Source: Bdellovibrio bacteriovorus (GTDB lineage: Bacteria > Bdellovibrionota > Bdellovibrionia > Bdellovibrionales > Bdellovibrionaceae). Taken from it: a stretch of 64,000 nucleotides of DNA. A program made the position numbers and the translations under genes. How positions within the stretch are numbered: position 1 is the first letter of the stretch; every line of letters begins with the position of its first letter. Location: contig NZ_CP020946.1 of the NCBI RefSeq assembly GCF_002208115.1, forward strand, positions 1,364,001-1,428,000, given 5' to 3'. Shown here in pieces: positions 17,289 to 25,306 of the stretch. Below the pieces are notes generated by a model. The model saw nothing but the letters and a program-made list of their open reading frames with translations. It searched no databases and was not told the origin of the DNA.

Positions 17289-18356
17289 TTATTTCAGTTT
17301 GATTTCGACAGAATTCACCACTTTGCTGTTCATGTCGCGAATCTGCATGGACACAGTTTTCATTTTCCAGTCAATTTCGGCCAGGCCGAAGTTTTCCTGG
17401 TTGTAGGTGGCACCCACATAGTGACTGTCAGCGTCCGGGTATTTGTTCGGACGGTTCAGAGAGCTGGCAGTGATGTCATAAAGAGGGCCATAATCTTTCA
17501 AATCTGTTTTCGCGATCGAGGCAATGTGCCGGTCGCCGCTGATGACGATCACATTTTTAGCGCGGGTTGATTTGATCAGATCAAAGAATCTTTGCCGCTC
17601 TTTCGGAAAATTTCCCCATTTTTCAAACTGCGGATCATTGGCAATCATCTGAATGCTGCTGATGATAAAACGAACCTGCGCCGGGCGCTTTAGCTGGGCT
17701 TCCAGCCACTGCCACTGATTTTCACCCAGAATGGTGCCTTCATCCTGAGGGATGTAATTCATCGCTTTGCCTTCAAAACCCGGGCGTTCTTTCAGCGGGC
17801 TGCGATAGTAACGGGTGTCGAGCATAATCACCTGAACCATTTGTTTTTTCGGGCCGATGATTTTGCTGTGATAAACGCCCCCTTGCTCCAGCGGCATGCT
17901 GTTGCGGGTGTAGGTCCAATAGTTCATGAAATCACGGCGGGCGGCATCTTTGCCGGCCCATTCATGACCGCCATCGCGCTGGCCAAAGTCATGATCATCC
18001 CAGGTCGCCATGAAGGGAACTTTTTCACGAACGGCGCGATATTCGGGAACCAGATCCAGCTTGCGGTATTGTTCGGCGATGGGTTGCTGTCCGGACCAAC
18101 TGCCGTAGATGTTGTCACCCGTGAACAAGAACAGATCCGGGTGGGTGGCCGCGATGGTTTTCCAGATCGGCTGAGGTTCATCCTGGTTCGCGCAGGAACC
18201 GAAGGCCACACGTTCAATTTTGGCAGAATAATCGATGCCCCGAGACGGCAGGGTGGACACATAAGTGGTCGCCAGATGCTGAACGTGGGTGGCTTTGTCC
18301 GGGGTCTTGTGAGTGCAGGCGGAAAGCGCCAGTACCAGCAGAATCATTCGCTTCAT
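17289..18356 (-). CDS. PhoD-like alkaline phosphatase/phosphodiesterase lipoprotein
   Basis: 355 residues with a signal and lipobox LSAC (Cys at about residue 14). Metal-binding motifs of the PhoD group of calcineurin-like phosphoesterases are present: FGSCANQ, FTGDNIYG, TWDDHDFG and the later ISGDRHIAS. Members cleave phosphate mono- and diesters such as teichoic acids or phospholipids at the outer face; the substrate is not evident. AGGAG lies 6 nt before the ATG. Nearby is a palindrome TACCCGGGTA (18375-18384), unlikely to be a copper operator because the two halves lack the 5-nt spacer. Confidence 0.88.
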   Translation of the reverse strand: MKRMILLVLALSACTHKTPDKATHVQHLATTYVSTLPSRGIDYSAKIERVAFGSCANQDEPQPIWKTIAATHPDLFLFTGDNIYGSWSGQQPIAEQYRKLDLVPEYRAVREKVPFMATWDDHDFGQRDGGHEWAGKDAARRDFMNYWTYTRNSMPLEQGGVYHSKIIGPKKQMVQVIMLDTRYYRSPLKERPGFEGKAMNYIPQDEGTILGENQWQWLEAQLKRPAQVRFIISSIQMIANDPQFEKWGNFPKERQRFFDLIKSTRAKNVIVISGDRHIASIAKTDLKDYGPLYDITASSLNRPNKYPDADSHYVGATYNQENFGLAEIDWKMKTVSMQIRDMNSKVVNSVEIKLK

Positions 18357-18466
18357 TCGTTCTCCTTGAAACAGTACCCGGGTATTTCAATAAACCCCGG
18401 CGTTTTTGGCAACCATCTTTTGTCTCAATTTCAGACACGGCACGGGCCTTGTATTGATTCTTTGGT

Positions 18467-19039
18467 ATGACGAATAAAATGAAACTTTACAGCAGAACTC
18501 TGGCGATTTTCTTTGTGGGGCTGACTCTTCTGGCAGGTGAACTGTCATTAGCTTCACTTCAGCGCAAAAGTCTCACGGTGAGACAGCCGACAAAGGGCGC
18601 CGCTGTACATGGATTGGCATCCAAACAAAAGCTGCTGCTGGGGTTGAATAAAGCCAAAACTTCCGCTGAAGGCCTGGATTTGCAGATCGGCCGCTATCTG
18701 GAGATTTCCTCGATGGGTGCGTTTCAGCGCTGGCAGAAGAATATTGATTTCGATGCCGTTAAGGACGAGTACTCGCAGCGCGTGCTGAATCATCTGCAGG
18801 CGATGACGGAACTGATGAAGCTTCGTCGTTCCAGTCACGGTCAGTTCAAAAAGCTGTATGAATTTGATTTTCAGAACCTGATCCGAAAAAGTGACTATGT
18901 GCTGTCAGTGAATACGACTCGCACAACGCTGGAACATTCCAGTGAAGATCCGGCTTTCGCGGCCCAGGCTGAAAGAACCTTGGCGGACTATAACGAAGAA
19001 AGAATGCGCTACGACTCCAAAATGATCGCACTTAACTAA
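18467..19039 (+). CDS. exported helical protein, unknown
   Basis: 190 residues. The first 30 form a signal peptide (cleavage near SLASL). No family was recognised. The rest is rich in charged, coiled helices with a hint of heptads (AERTLADYNEERMRYDSK). No clear ribosome site precedes either the ATG at 18467 or the one at 18479. The stop is followed directly by family 1 element copy B and then a terminator. Confidence 0.65.
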   Translation: MTNKMKLYSRTLAIFFVGLTLLAGELSLASLQRKSLTVRQPTKGAAVHGLASKQKLLLGLNKAKTSAEGLDLQIGRYLEISSMGAFQRWQKNIDFDAVKDEYSQRVLNHLQAMTELMKLRRSSHGQFKKLYEFDFQNLIRKSDYVLSVNTTRTTLEHSSEDPAFAAQAERTLADYNEERMRYDSKMIALN

Positions 19040-19162
19040 GGATGGTGAAAAAGGCCCTTCTGACTGCGTTGTCGGGGGACCTCTTTCTCTCCGACGTGCT
19101 AGAAGCATGCCTCCGTTTCAGAGAACCCCCTCCGCCTTGCATAAGGACCTTTTTGACCATCC
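19040..19162. repeat. intergenic palindromic element, family 1, copy B
   Basis: Terminal inverted repeats of 18 nt with two mismatches (GGATGGTGAAAAAGGCCC against GGACCTTTTTGACCATCC). The inner pairing GGGGG/CCCCC and TCTCT/AGAGA replaces GGCGG/CCGCC and CTCGC/GCGAG of copy A. The apical hairpin is CGTGC-TAGAA-GCATG. It starts on the base after the stop of the upstream gene and precedes a terminator, the same arrangement as copy A. Confidence 0.75.
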
Positions 19163-19191
19163 TCTTAAAAGGTACCTGCTTACTTTTGCAT

Positions 19192-19222
19192 AAAAAAAGG
19201 GAGCCAGAAGGCTCCCTTTTTT
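19192..19222. terminator. bidirectional terminator
   Basis: GGGAGCC-AGAA-GGCTCCC flanked by seven A and six T, between the exported helical protein gene and the convergent citrate synthase gene. Confidence 0.9.
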
Positions 19223-19243
19223 GTTTTAACTTTTGGTTAAAAA

Positions 19244-20410
19244 CTATTTGCGCTCGCTGATTGGAGTCACTTTGCGCTGTTCAGCACCCACGTACTCGGA
19301 AAGAGGACGGATGATGCGGTTGTCAGCAGTTTGTTCCATGATGTGAGCAGACCAGCCGGTTGTACGAGCCATTACGAAGATCGGCGTGAAGAAGTCGATC
19401 TCGAAGCCCATCATGTAGTAAGCAGGACCCGCTGGGAAATCCAGGTTCGGGTAGATCTTTTTCTTATCAACCATGACTTTTTCCAAAGCCGTGTACATCT
19501 GCATCCATTTTTGTTCGCCAGTCACGTCCGCCATAACTTGAGCGTACTTTTTCATGGTTGGAACGCGGGAATCGCCAGAGCGGTAAACGCGGTGACCGAA
19601 GCCCATGACTTTTTTCTTCTGCGCCAAAGCATCCAGCATCCACTGTTCTGCTTTTGCAGGATCAGCGATTTCCTTCATCATGTGCATAACCATTTCGTTC
19701 GCGCCACCGTGCAAAGGACCTTTCAGGGCACCAATACCTGCAACAGTTGCAGAGTAGATGTCAGACTGAGTGGAAGTCACAACACGTGCCGTGAACGTGG
19801 AAGCATTGAAGCTGTGTTCAGCGTAAAGGATCAAAGAAACGTCAAAAGCCTTAACAACTTCTTTTTGTGGAACTTTACCGAAGCACATGTGGAAGAAGTT
19901 TTCCGCGATGGACAAATCAGCTTTCGGTGGAATGAAATCCAGACCTTTTTTGAAACGGTAGTCAGCAGCCACCATGGTCGGGATTTTCGCCAGCAACATC
20001 ATGGCTTTGTCCATGTTTGTCGCAGGAGAAGAATCCCAGATACGTGCATCTTCAGCGCCCAGGAAGGAAACAGCCGTGCGGATGGAATCCATTGGGTGAC
20101 ATTTTTGTGGAAGTGCCTTGATCACGTTCAGCAAAGTAGTGGAGATTTCACGGTAGCTGCGTTCCTTTTTGGAGAACTCTGCAAGTTGACCTGCATTTGG
20201 CAGCTCGCCATTGTACATCAGGAATGCCACTTCTTCGAAAGAGCAGTTTTCAGCCAGGTCTTGAACCGGGTAACCGCGATAGATCAAAGAGTTGGTGTGA
20301 GGGTTTACTTTGGATACAGAAGACGTATCCATAACAACGCCATCAAGACCCTTTTTAACGTTCATTTTCTCTGGTTCTGGAACATAATCTGGATTGATAT
20401 ACTCAGCCAT
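19244..20410 (-). CDS. citrate synthase or 2-methylcitrate synthase
   Basis: 388 residues from the start at 20410, which has a GGAGG site; the upstream extension is not supported. It condenses acetyl-CoA or propionyl-CoA with oxaloacetate. Family motifs: LYAEHSFNAST, LKGPLHGGANE (catalytic His), MGFGHRVYR (second His) and SAHIMEQ (Asp/Glu region). This short type covers both GltA-like and PrpC-like enzymes, and prpB and prpD occur about 17 kb away, so PrpC is a fair alternative. It is monocistronic with its own terminator. Confidence 0.88.
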   Translation of the reverse strand: MAEYINPDYVPEPEKMNVKKGLDGVVMDTSSVSKVNPHTNSLIYRGYPVQDLAENCSFEEVAFLMYNGELPNAGQLAEFSKKERSYREISTTLLNVIKALPQKCHPMDSIRTAVSFLGAEDARIWDSSPATNMDKAMMLLAKIPTMVAADYRFKKGLDFIPPKADLSIAENFFHMCFGKVPQKEVVKAFDVSLILYAEHSFNASTFTARVVTSTQSDIYSATVAGIGALKGPLHGGANEMVMHMMKEIADPAKAEQWMLDALAQKKKVMGFGHRVYRSGDSRVPTMKKYAQVMADVTGEQKWMQMYTALEKVMVDKKKIYPNLDFPAGPAYYMMGFEIDFFTPIFVMARTTGWSAHIMEQTADNRIIRPLSEYVGAEQRKVTPISERK

Positions 20411-20596
20411 TTTTCCTCCGGCGAAATCCGCGCAGACGACGCCCATTCGAATGATTAGGAATCGGTGCGTTATATTGCTAATGATTAACGACCAAAGCTA
20501 GCGCGGCACCTGAAGCCGGTCAAGAGTTCGTGCAGGGACTCTACTTTGCGCAGCGGCGGGATTGACGAACGGGAAAGGCCTCCGCACACTTAGACT

Positions 20597-20965
20597 ATGG
20601 AAATATCATTCGCTCTCGTTCCGGCACTTATTCATGTGTACATTTTTGCTCTGGAAAGCCTGCTTTGGGGGCGTAAAAGAACCAATAAGACTTTTGGCGT
20701 CACGGAAAGTGAAGCCGCGACCACCAAACTGATGGCCTTTAACCAGGGTTTTTATAACTTGTTTTTGGCGGTGGCGATTTTGCTCGGTTTGCATTTGCGA
20801 ACAGGGGAGGTCACCCACGCGGCAGGCACCACCCTGGTGATTTATGGTTTGGTGTCCATCATTGCGGCGGGCCTGGTGTTGATTTTGTCGTCACGCCGTT
20901 TATGGCGGGCAGCGCTGGTGCAAATCGTACCGGCTGCCATCGCTCTGGGGCCGTTCCTTTTCTAG
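20597..20965 (+). CDS. DUF1304 family inner-membrane protein
   Basis: 122 residues with four predicted membrane helices (about residues 5-22, 52-68, 80-97 and 103-121) and the conserved start region ALIHVYIFALESLLWG followed by FNQGFYNLFLA. This matches the small DUF1304 membrane family of unknown function. Its stop shares a CTAG with the stop of the convergent downstream gene. Confidence 0.8.
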   Translation: MEISFALVPALIHVYIFALESLLWGRKRTNKTFGVTESEAATTKLMAFNQGFYNLFLAVAILLGLHLRTGEVTHAAGTTLVIYGLVSIIAAGLVLILSSRRLWRAALVQIVPAAIALGPFLF

Positions 20966-22611
20966 AACTGCCCTTCACACACGCCCGGTGTTGTCGTCAG
21001 CACCGGATTCGGGTTGTTTGAGAAGTAATCCTTGATATCCAAGTCCAGGTACAGACTTCCGCTTTTGCAGTTTTTGTAAAGTGCGCGGTACAAGCTGAGC
21101 AAATTGTTTTTGAAGATCTTGTATTCCGCCGCAGTGAGCTGCAATGAGTTGCGGAAATAAGTTTCCATGGCCAATTGGGTTTCAGGCGTGCCAAAGACCT
21201 GACCGTACAAACGCATCACACCCTTATAAGTCTGAGGGCTGAAGTGTTTTACCACCATGGTCGCATTCAGGAACAGATCCGCATTGTCCTTCCAACTGTC
21301 ATATGTGGCAGAGGTTTTTTTGACATCTGCAATCAGAGCGTATTTTTTGGCGGTGTTCATGTCAAAGCCACCGTCGTTGTCTTTCAGAAGCATGACCTTC
21401 AAAGAAACACCGGTTTGCTTGATGGCGCCTAATACCTCCACTTCAGCCGGGGTCAACGTGTTTGCGGGCTTCGCCAGAAGCTCTTTGTATTTTTTGTCCG
21501 AGATACTGTCCAAGGTGCCCTGCGCAGTTTTAAAGAACTGGCGGCGTTTGTAGTGGATGTTGCCGATACGATCAGCCTGATCCAGCAGGAAGTCCATCAC
21601 CAGCATGTCAGATGAATCCTGCATGCCCAGCATCTTCTGACCGGCTTTGCTCAATTCGTTGCTGCCCAGAATTTGGGAAACAGGGCGGGGATCTTTCAGC
21701 AGAGGCCAAAAGACACTGCTGTTGCGGAACTGATCGATGCGGGTCTTGTCCGATTTTAAACCGAAGGCCTCAGCATACAGTTCTTCGTTCCCGGGGTTTT
21801 CAGACAGGACGCCGAAGACCTGCAGTTTGTCTTCGGTCAGGATGCGTGGTGTCCAGTAAGCTGTGCTGTTCGCAGAAAGCCCGCGGCGTTTGCCGTCTTT
21901 GTAGAATGAAGTGGGAACAATGCCCAGGCCGTGAGGTGGCTTCGTGTACACATCCGGCAGTTGGGCGACGTTGCCGTGTTTTGCGCGAACCAAATGGCCG
22001 ATCTGATCGTACCAGTATTGATTCAAATAGGTGTTGCCCATTTGCAAACCCAGATAGCGTCCGGCCAAAGCATGATCTAAAACTGTGTCCAGGCTCACCG
22101 TGCGAAGAACGCTGGGTGGAACGTCCACGGATTTAAACAACTGAGTCAGACGGGAATAACCCAGAATGCTTCCCACAGAAACGCCGGGGGCGGCAAACTT
22201 GAATTTCGCCTCTTTGTCTGGATAGCCGGATTTGGCTTTCAGGGCTTTTTTCGCGGAACGGGTCAGAGGGCAGACGGCTTTTTGAAATTGCGCCTCGGTC
22301 ATTCCTTTGGGGACGGTGTAGAATTCCACCGCGACAGAGGTGCTGTTCACTTTCGGGCACCCATAAAACATCTGTGTCTTGGGATGATCGCCGCGAGTGG
22401 GGTACAGATTCATCGCACAAAGAGCGTCTTCGTCTTTGTTGATCTTGTTTTCCAGGCCCGGGAACCTTTGCAGAAGGTAGCACTTTTCCGGGATGGCTTT
22501 TCCCGAAACTTCAATGTTGTAGGTTTTTACAGCGTGTTTATCAAATTGAGGATCCAGATAGCTGTAGGCATTTGAACTGATCAGTGCGAAAGATAGAAAT
22601 GCAGCAAACAT
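20962..22611 (-). CDS. exported protein with Fam20C-like kinase motifs
   Basis: 549 residues from the ATG at 22611, preceded by GGAGAC; the longer frame upstream is rejected because it crosses a terminator hairpin. A signal peptide covers about residues 1-17 (SNAYS). In the second half DMLVMDFLLDQADRIGN resembles the catalytic block of Fam20C secreted kinases (DMTVFDFL...MDRHH) and LLKDNDGGFD resembles their metal-binding DNG segment. Cysteines near both ends (KCYLLQ, NCKSG) fit a periplasmic location. An ATP-binding lysine was not identified by eye. Kinase activity is inference only. Confidence 0.6.
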   Translation of the reverse strand: MFAAFLSFALISSNAYSYLDPQFDKHAVKTYNIEVSGKAIPEKCYLLQRFPGLENKINKDEDALCAMNLYPTRGDHPKTQMFYGCPKVNSTSVAVEFYTVPKGMTEAQFQKAVCPLTRSAKKALKAKSGYPDKEAKFKFAAPGVSVGSILGYSRLTQLFKSVDVPPSVLRTVSLDTVLDHALAGRYLGLQMGNTYLNQYWYDQIGHLVRAKHGNVAQLPDVYTKPPHGLGIVPTSFYKDGKRRGLSANSTAYWTPRILTEDKLQVFGVLSENPGNEELYAEAFGLKSDKTRIDQFRNSSVFWPLLKDPRPVSQILGSNELSKAGQKMLGMQDSSDMLVMDFLLDQADRIGNIHYKRRQFFKTAQGTLDSISDKKYKELLAKPANTLTPAEVEVLGAIKQTGVSLKVMLLKDNDGGFDMNTAKKYALIADVKKTSATYDSWKDNADLFLNATMVVKHFSPQTYKGVMRLYGQVFGTPETQLAMETYFRNSLQLTAAEYKIFKNNLLSLYRALYKNCKSGSLYLDLDIKDYFSNNPNPVLTTTPGVCEGQF

Positions 22612-22617
22612 GGAAAA

Positions 22618-22643
22618 GTCTCCGTATTGTGAAGCACGGAGAC
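22618..22643 (-). terminator. hairpin terminator overlapping a ribosome site
   Basis: GTCTCCGT-N10-ACGGAGAC followed on the minus strand by TTTTCC and then the ATG at 22611. The 3' arm is also the Shine-Dalgarno of the downstream gene, so it may both end transcription of the upstream gene and limit translation of the next. Confidence 0.7.
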
Positions 22644-22689
22644 TAGGACTGCCGAAATCAAAAACCAAGTTACTTTATTGCAAGCAAAA

Positions 22690-23820
22690 TCAGCGCACGT
22701 ACTTGACGCCGTTTTTTGCATCCAGCGTGAGTGAAGCGGGCAGGGAGCTGAGGCTTTGTTGCGTGCCAGATGAATTGTAATAGCGAATGGTCAGTTGATT
22801 CGTTTCAGAAAAGACAAGCTCCACATAGCCCTGCGGAGTGCGTGTGCTGGTGCCCACCAGGTAACGGGGCGAGCTGCCTGCACACGGCATGGAAACCACC
22901 TGTAACTTTTTTCCATCAGGATAAGTGTAGTGACCGGAATAGAATCCATGGGAATGACCAAAGATGACCAGATCCACATTGTGGCTCAGTAAGATGGCCT
23001 CCAAGGTGTTGCTTCCTGCGGTCCGTCTTTCACCGGCCAGAACACCATTTTCATAAACCGTGGAGCTGTTGGCTTTGCTGCTGACAATCGAATACAGAGG
23101 GATGTGACCATAGACCACGCGGGCCCGGGCCCCTTTGGCGCGTGCGGAAGACAGTTGTTCCTTCAACCATGCCAACTGGGCCGTGCGGTTGGAAAGTTTT
23201 GAATAATTCGCATCATCCAAAGAAACGAAGAAAACATCTTCCTTGATGAAAGAGTAATAGAACGGAAAGTTGTCATCATCGACGTATTCCACGTTGGGTT
23301 TGTTTTTGCCCCAGAAGGAATCATACAAACGGCGTTCCTGCGCATAATAGGCATCGTGATTGCCCGGAGTCGCCAAAAACGGAATGTTTGCATCGCGCAT
23401 GAAGGACAGAACTTTTTTCGAGAACTGATTCCACATGTTCACATAGGTGCTGTCGGAAAGGCTTTTCTTTTCACCGTCGATGTAATCACCCACACCCAAA
23501 ATAGCCGCTGGCTGACGCAAGATCATGGATTTCACAATCGAGATTGTGGCGCTGGCATAGGTGCCGCTGGTGTCGATGTTCATGTCGGCGAAGGCATGAA
23601 TCTTCAGCGACTTGGCGCTGTCTTTGATTTCATCATCGGGTTCAGGAGTTGTCGGTGTTGACGGTTCCTCCGTCCCCGGTACCGACTGGGAATTGTCTGT
23701 GTCCGTGCCCGGATGGGCTGTGCTTAGGACGTCAGAGGTTGATGGGGCACACGCAGCGAGAGTTGAAACGAGCAAAAAGGCCGCAAGAATATTTTTAGAG
23801 GCGGTGACTTTTGTTTTCAT
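22690..23820 (-). CDS. calcineurin-like metallophosphoesterase lipoprotein
   Basis: 376 residues; signal peptide with lipobox LAAC and then a linker rich in Thr/Pro/Glu (about residues 27-65). Phosphoesterase motifs: GVGDYIDG, PGNHDAYY, YGHIPLYS and FGHSHGFY. The first metal motif, normally D-x-H, reads FADMNID here, so the His ligand appears replaced by Asn or displaced. The family hydrolyses phosphate esters; the substrate is unknown. The gene is followed, 46 nt after its stop, by a hairpin that doubles as the ribosome site of the next gene. Confidence 0.88.
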   Translation of the reverse strand: MKTKVTASKNILAAFLLVSTLAACAPSTSDVLSTAHPGTDTDNSQSVPGTEEPSTPTTPEPDDEIKDSAKSLKIHAFADMNIDTSGTYASATISIVKSMILRQPAAILGVGDYIDGEKKSLSDSTYVNMWNQFSKKVLSFMRDANIPFLATPGNHDAYYAQERRLYDSFWGKNKPNVEYVDDDNFPFYYSFIKEDVFFVSLDDANYSKLSNRTAQLAWLKEQLSSARAKGARARVVYGHIPLYSIVSSKANSSTVYENGVLAGERRTAGSNTLEAILLSHNVDLVIFGHSHGFYSGHYTYPDGKKLQVVSMPCAGSSPRYLVGTSTRTPQGYVELVFSETNQLTIRYYNSSGTQQSLSSLPASLTLDAKNGVKYVR

Positions 23821-23931
23821 ACAGTTTGTATCGTAACAATGGTCTAAAAGATTAAGCCAAATTAATGATTCTGAAACGGATGTAAAATGGACTCAGGTCT
23901 AAGTTGGAATTTCTTGTTATTGATATAGGCA

Positions 23932-23965
23932 CAGCCAAATCAGAAGCGGATGATTGGCTGCTTTT
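23932..23965 (+). other. orphan hairpin with T-run
   Basis: CAGCCAAATCA pairs with TGATTGGCTG, followed by CTTTT on the plus strand. No plus-strand gene ends here, so its role as a terminator is doubtful. It lies in the 193-nt gap 23821-24013, where nothing else was recognised. Confidence 0.35.
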
Positions 23966-24013
23966 GTCGAGGTTCAGAATTCTTGTTTAGATTCATTGCA
24001 AGAACTGTAGGCC

Positions 24014-25114
24014 CTAAGGACGGGAAAGATCCCACTGATAACTAAGGCGCAGTTGCAGATCTGAATTGAATAACTTCTGCGTGCCTTGTCGTTCTGTCGA
24101 GTGGTCGGCCGAGGAATAGTCATAGGAAAAGCTATGTGATTGGCCAAACCAGTAAACGCCAAAGCGCCACTGATCTGAAAGCGGGCGAGAGAGTCCCACC
24201 AGTCCATCAAATGAAGTCGCGCTGGCAATTTGGAAGTTTCCGCTACTGGATGTTGCACTAAGGGGCGTCTGATAATGCAGGAATGATTCAACGAACCATT
24301 TGTTCTGGAGCTGCCATTCCATGCGCACACCCAAAGACGCGGTCACGATCTGATTCTGAATCAGGGCCACATCCGTCGCGGATCCCCCGACCAGGAAAGG
24401 CATTTGATGACGTTGCAATCCGCCCAGCAGATAGAACTGGGTGCCAGCGGGGCCTTCGGTGATTTTGCGCATGGCTTCAGCGCCGAAATAGCTCCAGGTA
24501 TAGTCGTCTTTATCTATGGTCACAGAAGTGGGGGTCTGAATTTTACCGGGCATCTGATTGTAAGAAAAAGAATAGATCCAGTTGTCGTTCCACTGCAGGC
24601 GGGCTTCCGCCATGAACGTCGGTGACGTCACTGCACTGAATTGGCCGGATTCCTGCGCATTGGAGTTGGTTTGGTCAAATTTCAGATAGTTCGAACCAAT
24701 CCCTGCCGACAAGGTCAGTTTTCTTACCTGTGGCGGGTGATTTGGTTCGTTGCTTGATGTTTGTGTGGTATCCGGCGCATTGGAGATTGTTGCATTTCTC
24801 TCGGTCATGACCGGAGTGTGCGGCTTTCTGATTTGTACCGGAAATAAACTGTCTACGGCTTTTGGCAGCTTCACGTCTTTTACCGAGTTGACCTCGTTGT
24901 TCACTGGAGAGTCCGTGACAGGCAAAGAAGTGTCACTGGAAGGATCGGATAAAGTGGAGTTGTCACTGTTCTGAGGTTCCGTTGGTGTTGCAAGCTCCTG
25001 ATCGGCTGGATTTGAGGAGTGCATGGAAGGAAGGTAGTACGCAACCATCGTGAGTCCCGCGATAATGATTCCTGTAATTGCATATTTCCAGCGCTTTAAT
25101 TTGGTGGGCATCAT
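24014..25114 (-). CDS. single-helix-anchored protein with beta-barrel-like C-terminal domain
   Basis: 366 residues. One membrane helix (about 11-28) follows a basic start, then a linker of about 90 residues rich in Ser, Thr, Pro and Asn with low complexity. From about residue 130 the sequence has alternating strands with aromatic residues (TLSAGIGSNYLKF, WIYSFSYNQMPGK, WRFGVYWFGQS, LQLRLSYQWDLS), typical of an outer-membrane beta-barrel or a periplasmic beta-rich domain. Why a barrel would follow a possible inner-membrane anchor is odd; the helix could be an uncleaved signal. Diverges from the 2153-residue lipoprotein gene. Confidence 0.65.
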   Translation of the reverse strand: MMPTKLKRWKYAITGIIIAGLTMVAYYLPSMHSSNPADQELATPTEPQNSDNSTLSDPSSDTSLPVTDSPVNNEVNSVKDVKLPKAVDSLFPVQIRKPHTPVMTERNATISNAPDTTQTSSNEPNHPPQVRKLTLSAGIGSNYLKFDQTNSNAQESGQFSAVTSPTFMAEARLQWNDNWIYSFSYNQMPGKIQTPTSVTIDKDDYTWSYFGAEAMRKITEGPAGTQFYLLGGLQRHQMPFLVGGSATDVALIQNQIVTASLGVRMEWQLQNKWFVESFLHYQTPLSATSSSGNFQIASATSFDGLVGLSRPLSDQWRFGVYWFGQSHSFSYDYSSADHSTERQGTQKLFNSDLQLRLSYQWDLSRP

Positions 25115-25306
25115 TATTCAATGTCGGTCACGGAGGCAAAAGTATTAAGCCGTCAGAGCAGGACCTTGGTTTAAATTGTTTGAGTTCCCCTCGTGTTGAA
25201 GCTCGTTGCATCTCGCGATCTCATTGGAAACTCTTAAGGAACACCTTTTATTGATTCTTTACAAAAAGTAACAGAAGATTCACGTTAATCGCCCGATAAG
25301 GGCAGT

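Noticed and set aside
18375-18384. TACCCGGGTA palindrome as a third copper operator
   Set aside because: The halves have no 5-nt spacer and the gene is a phosphoesterase, so it is probably chance.
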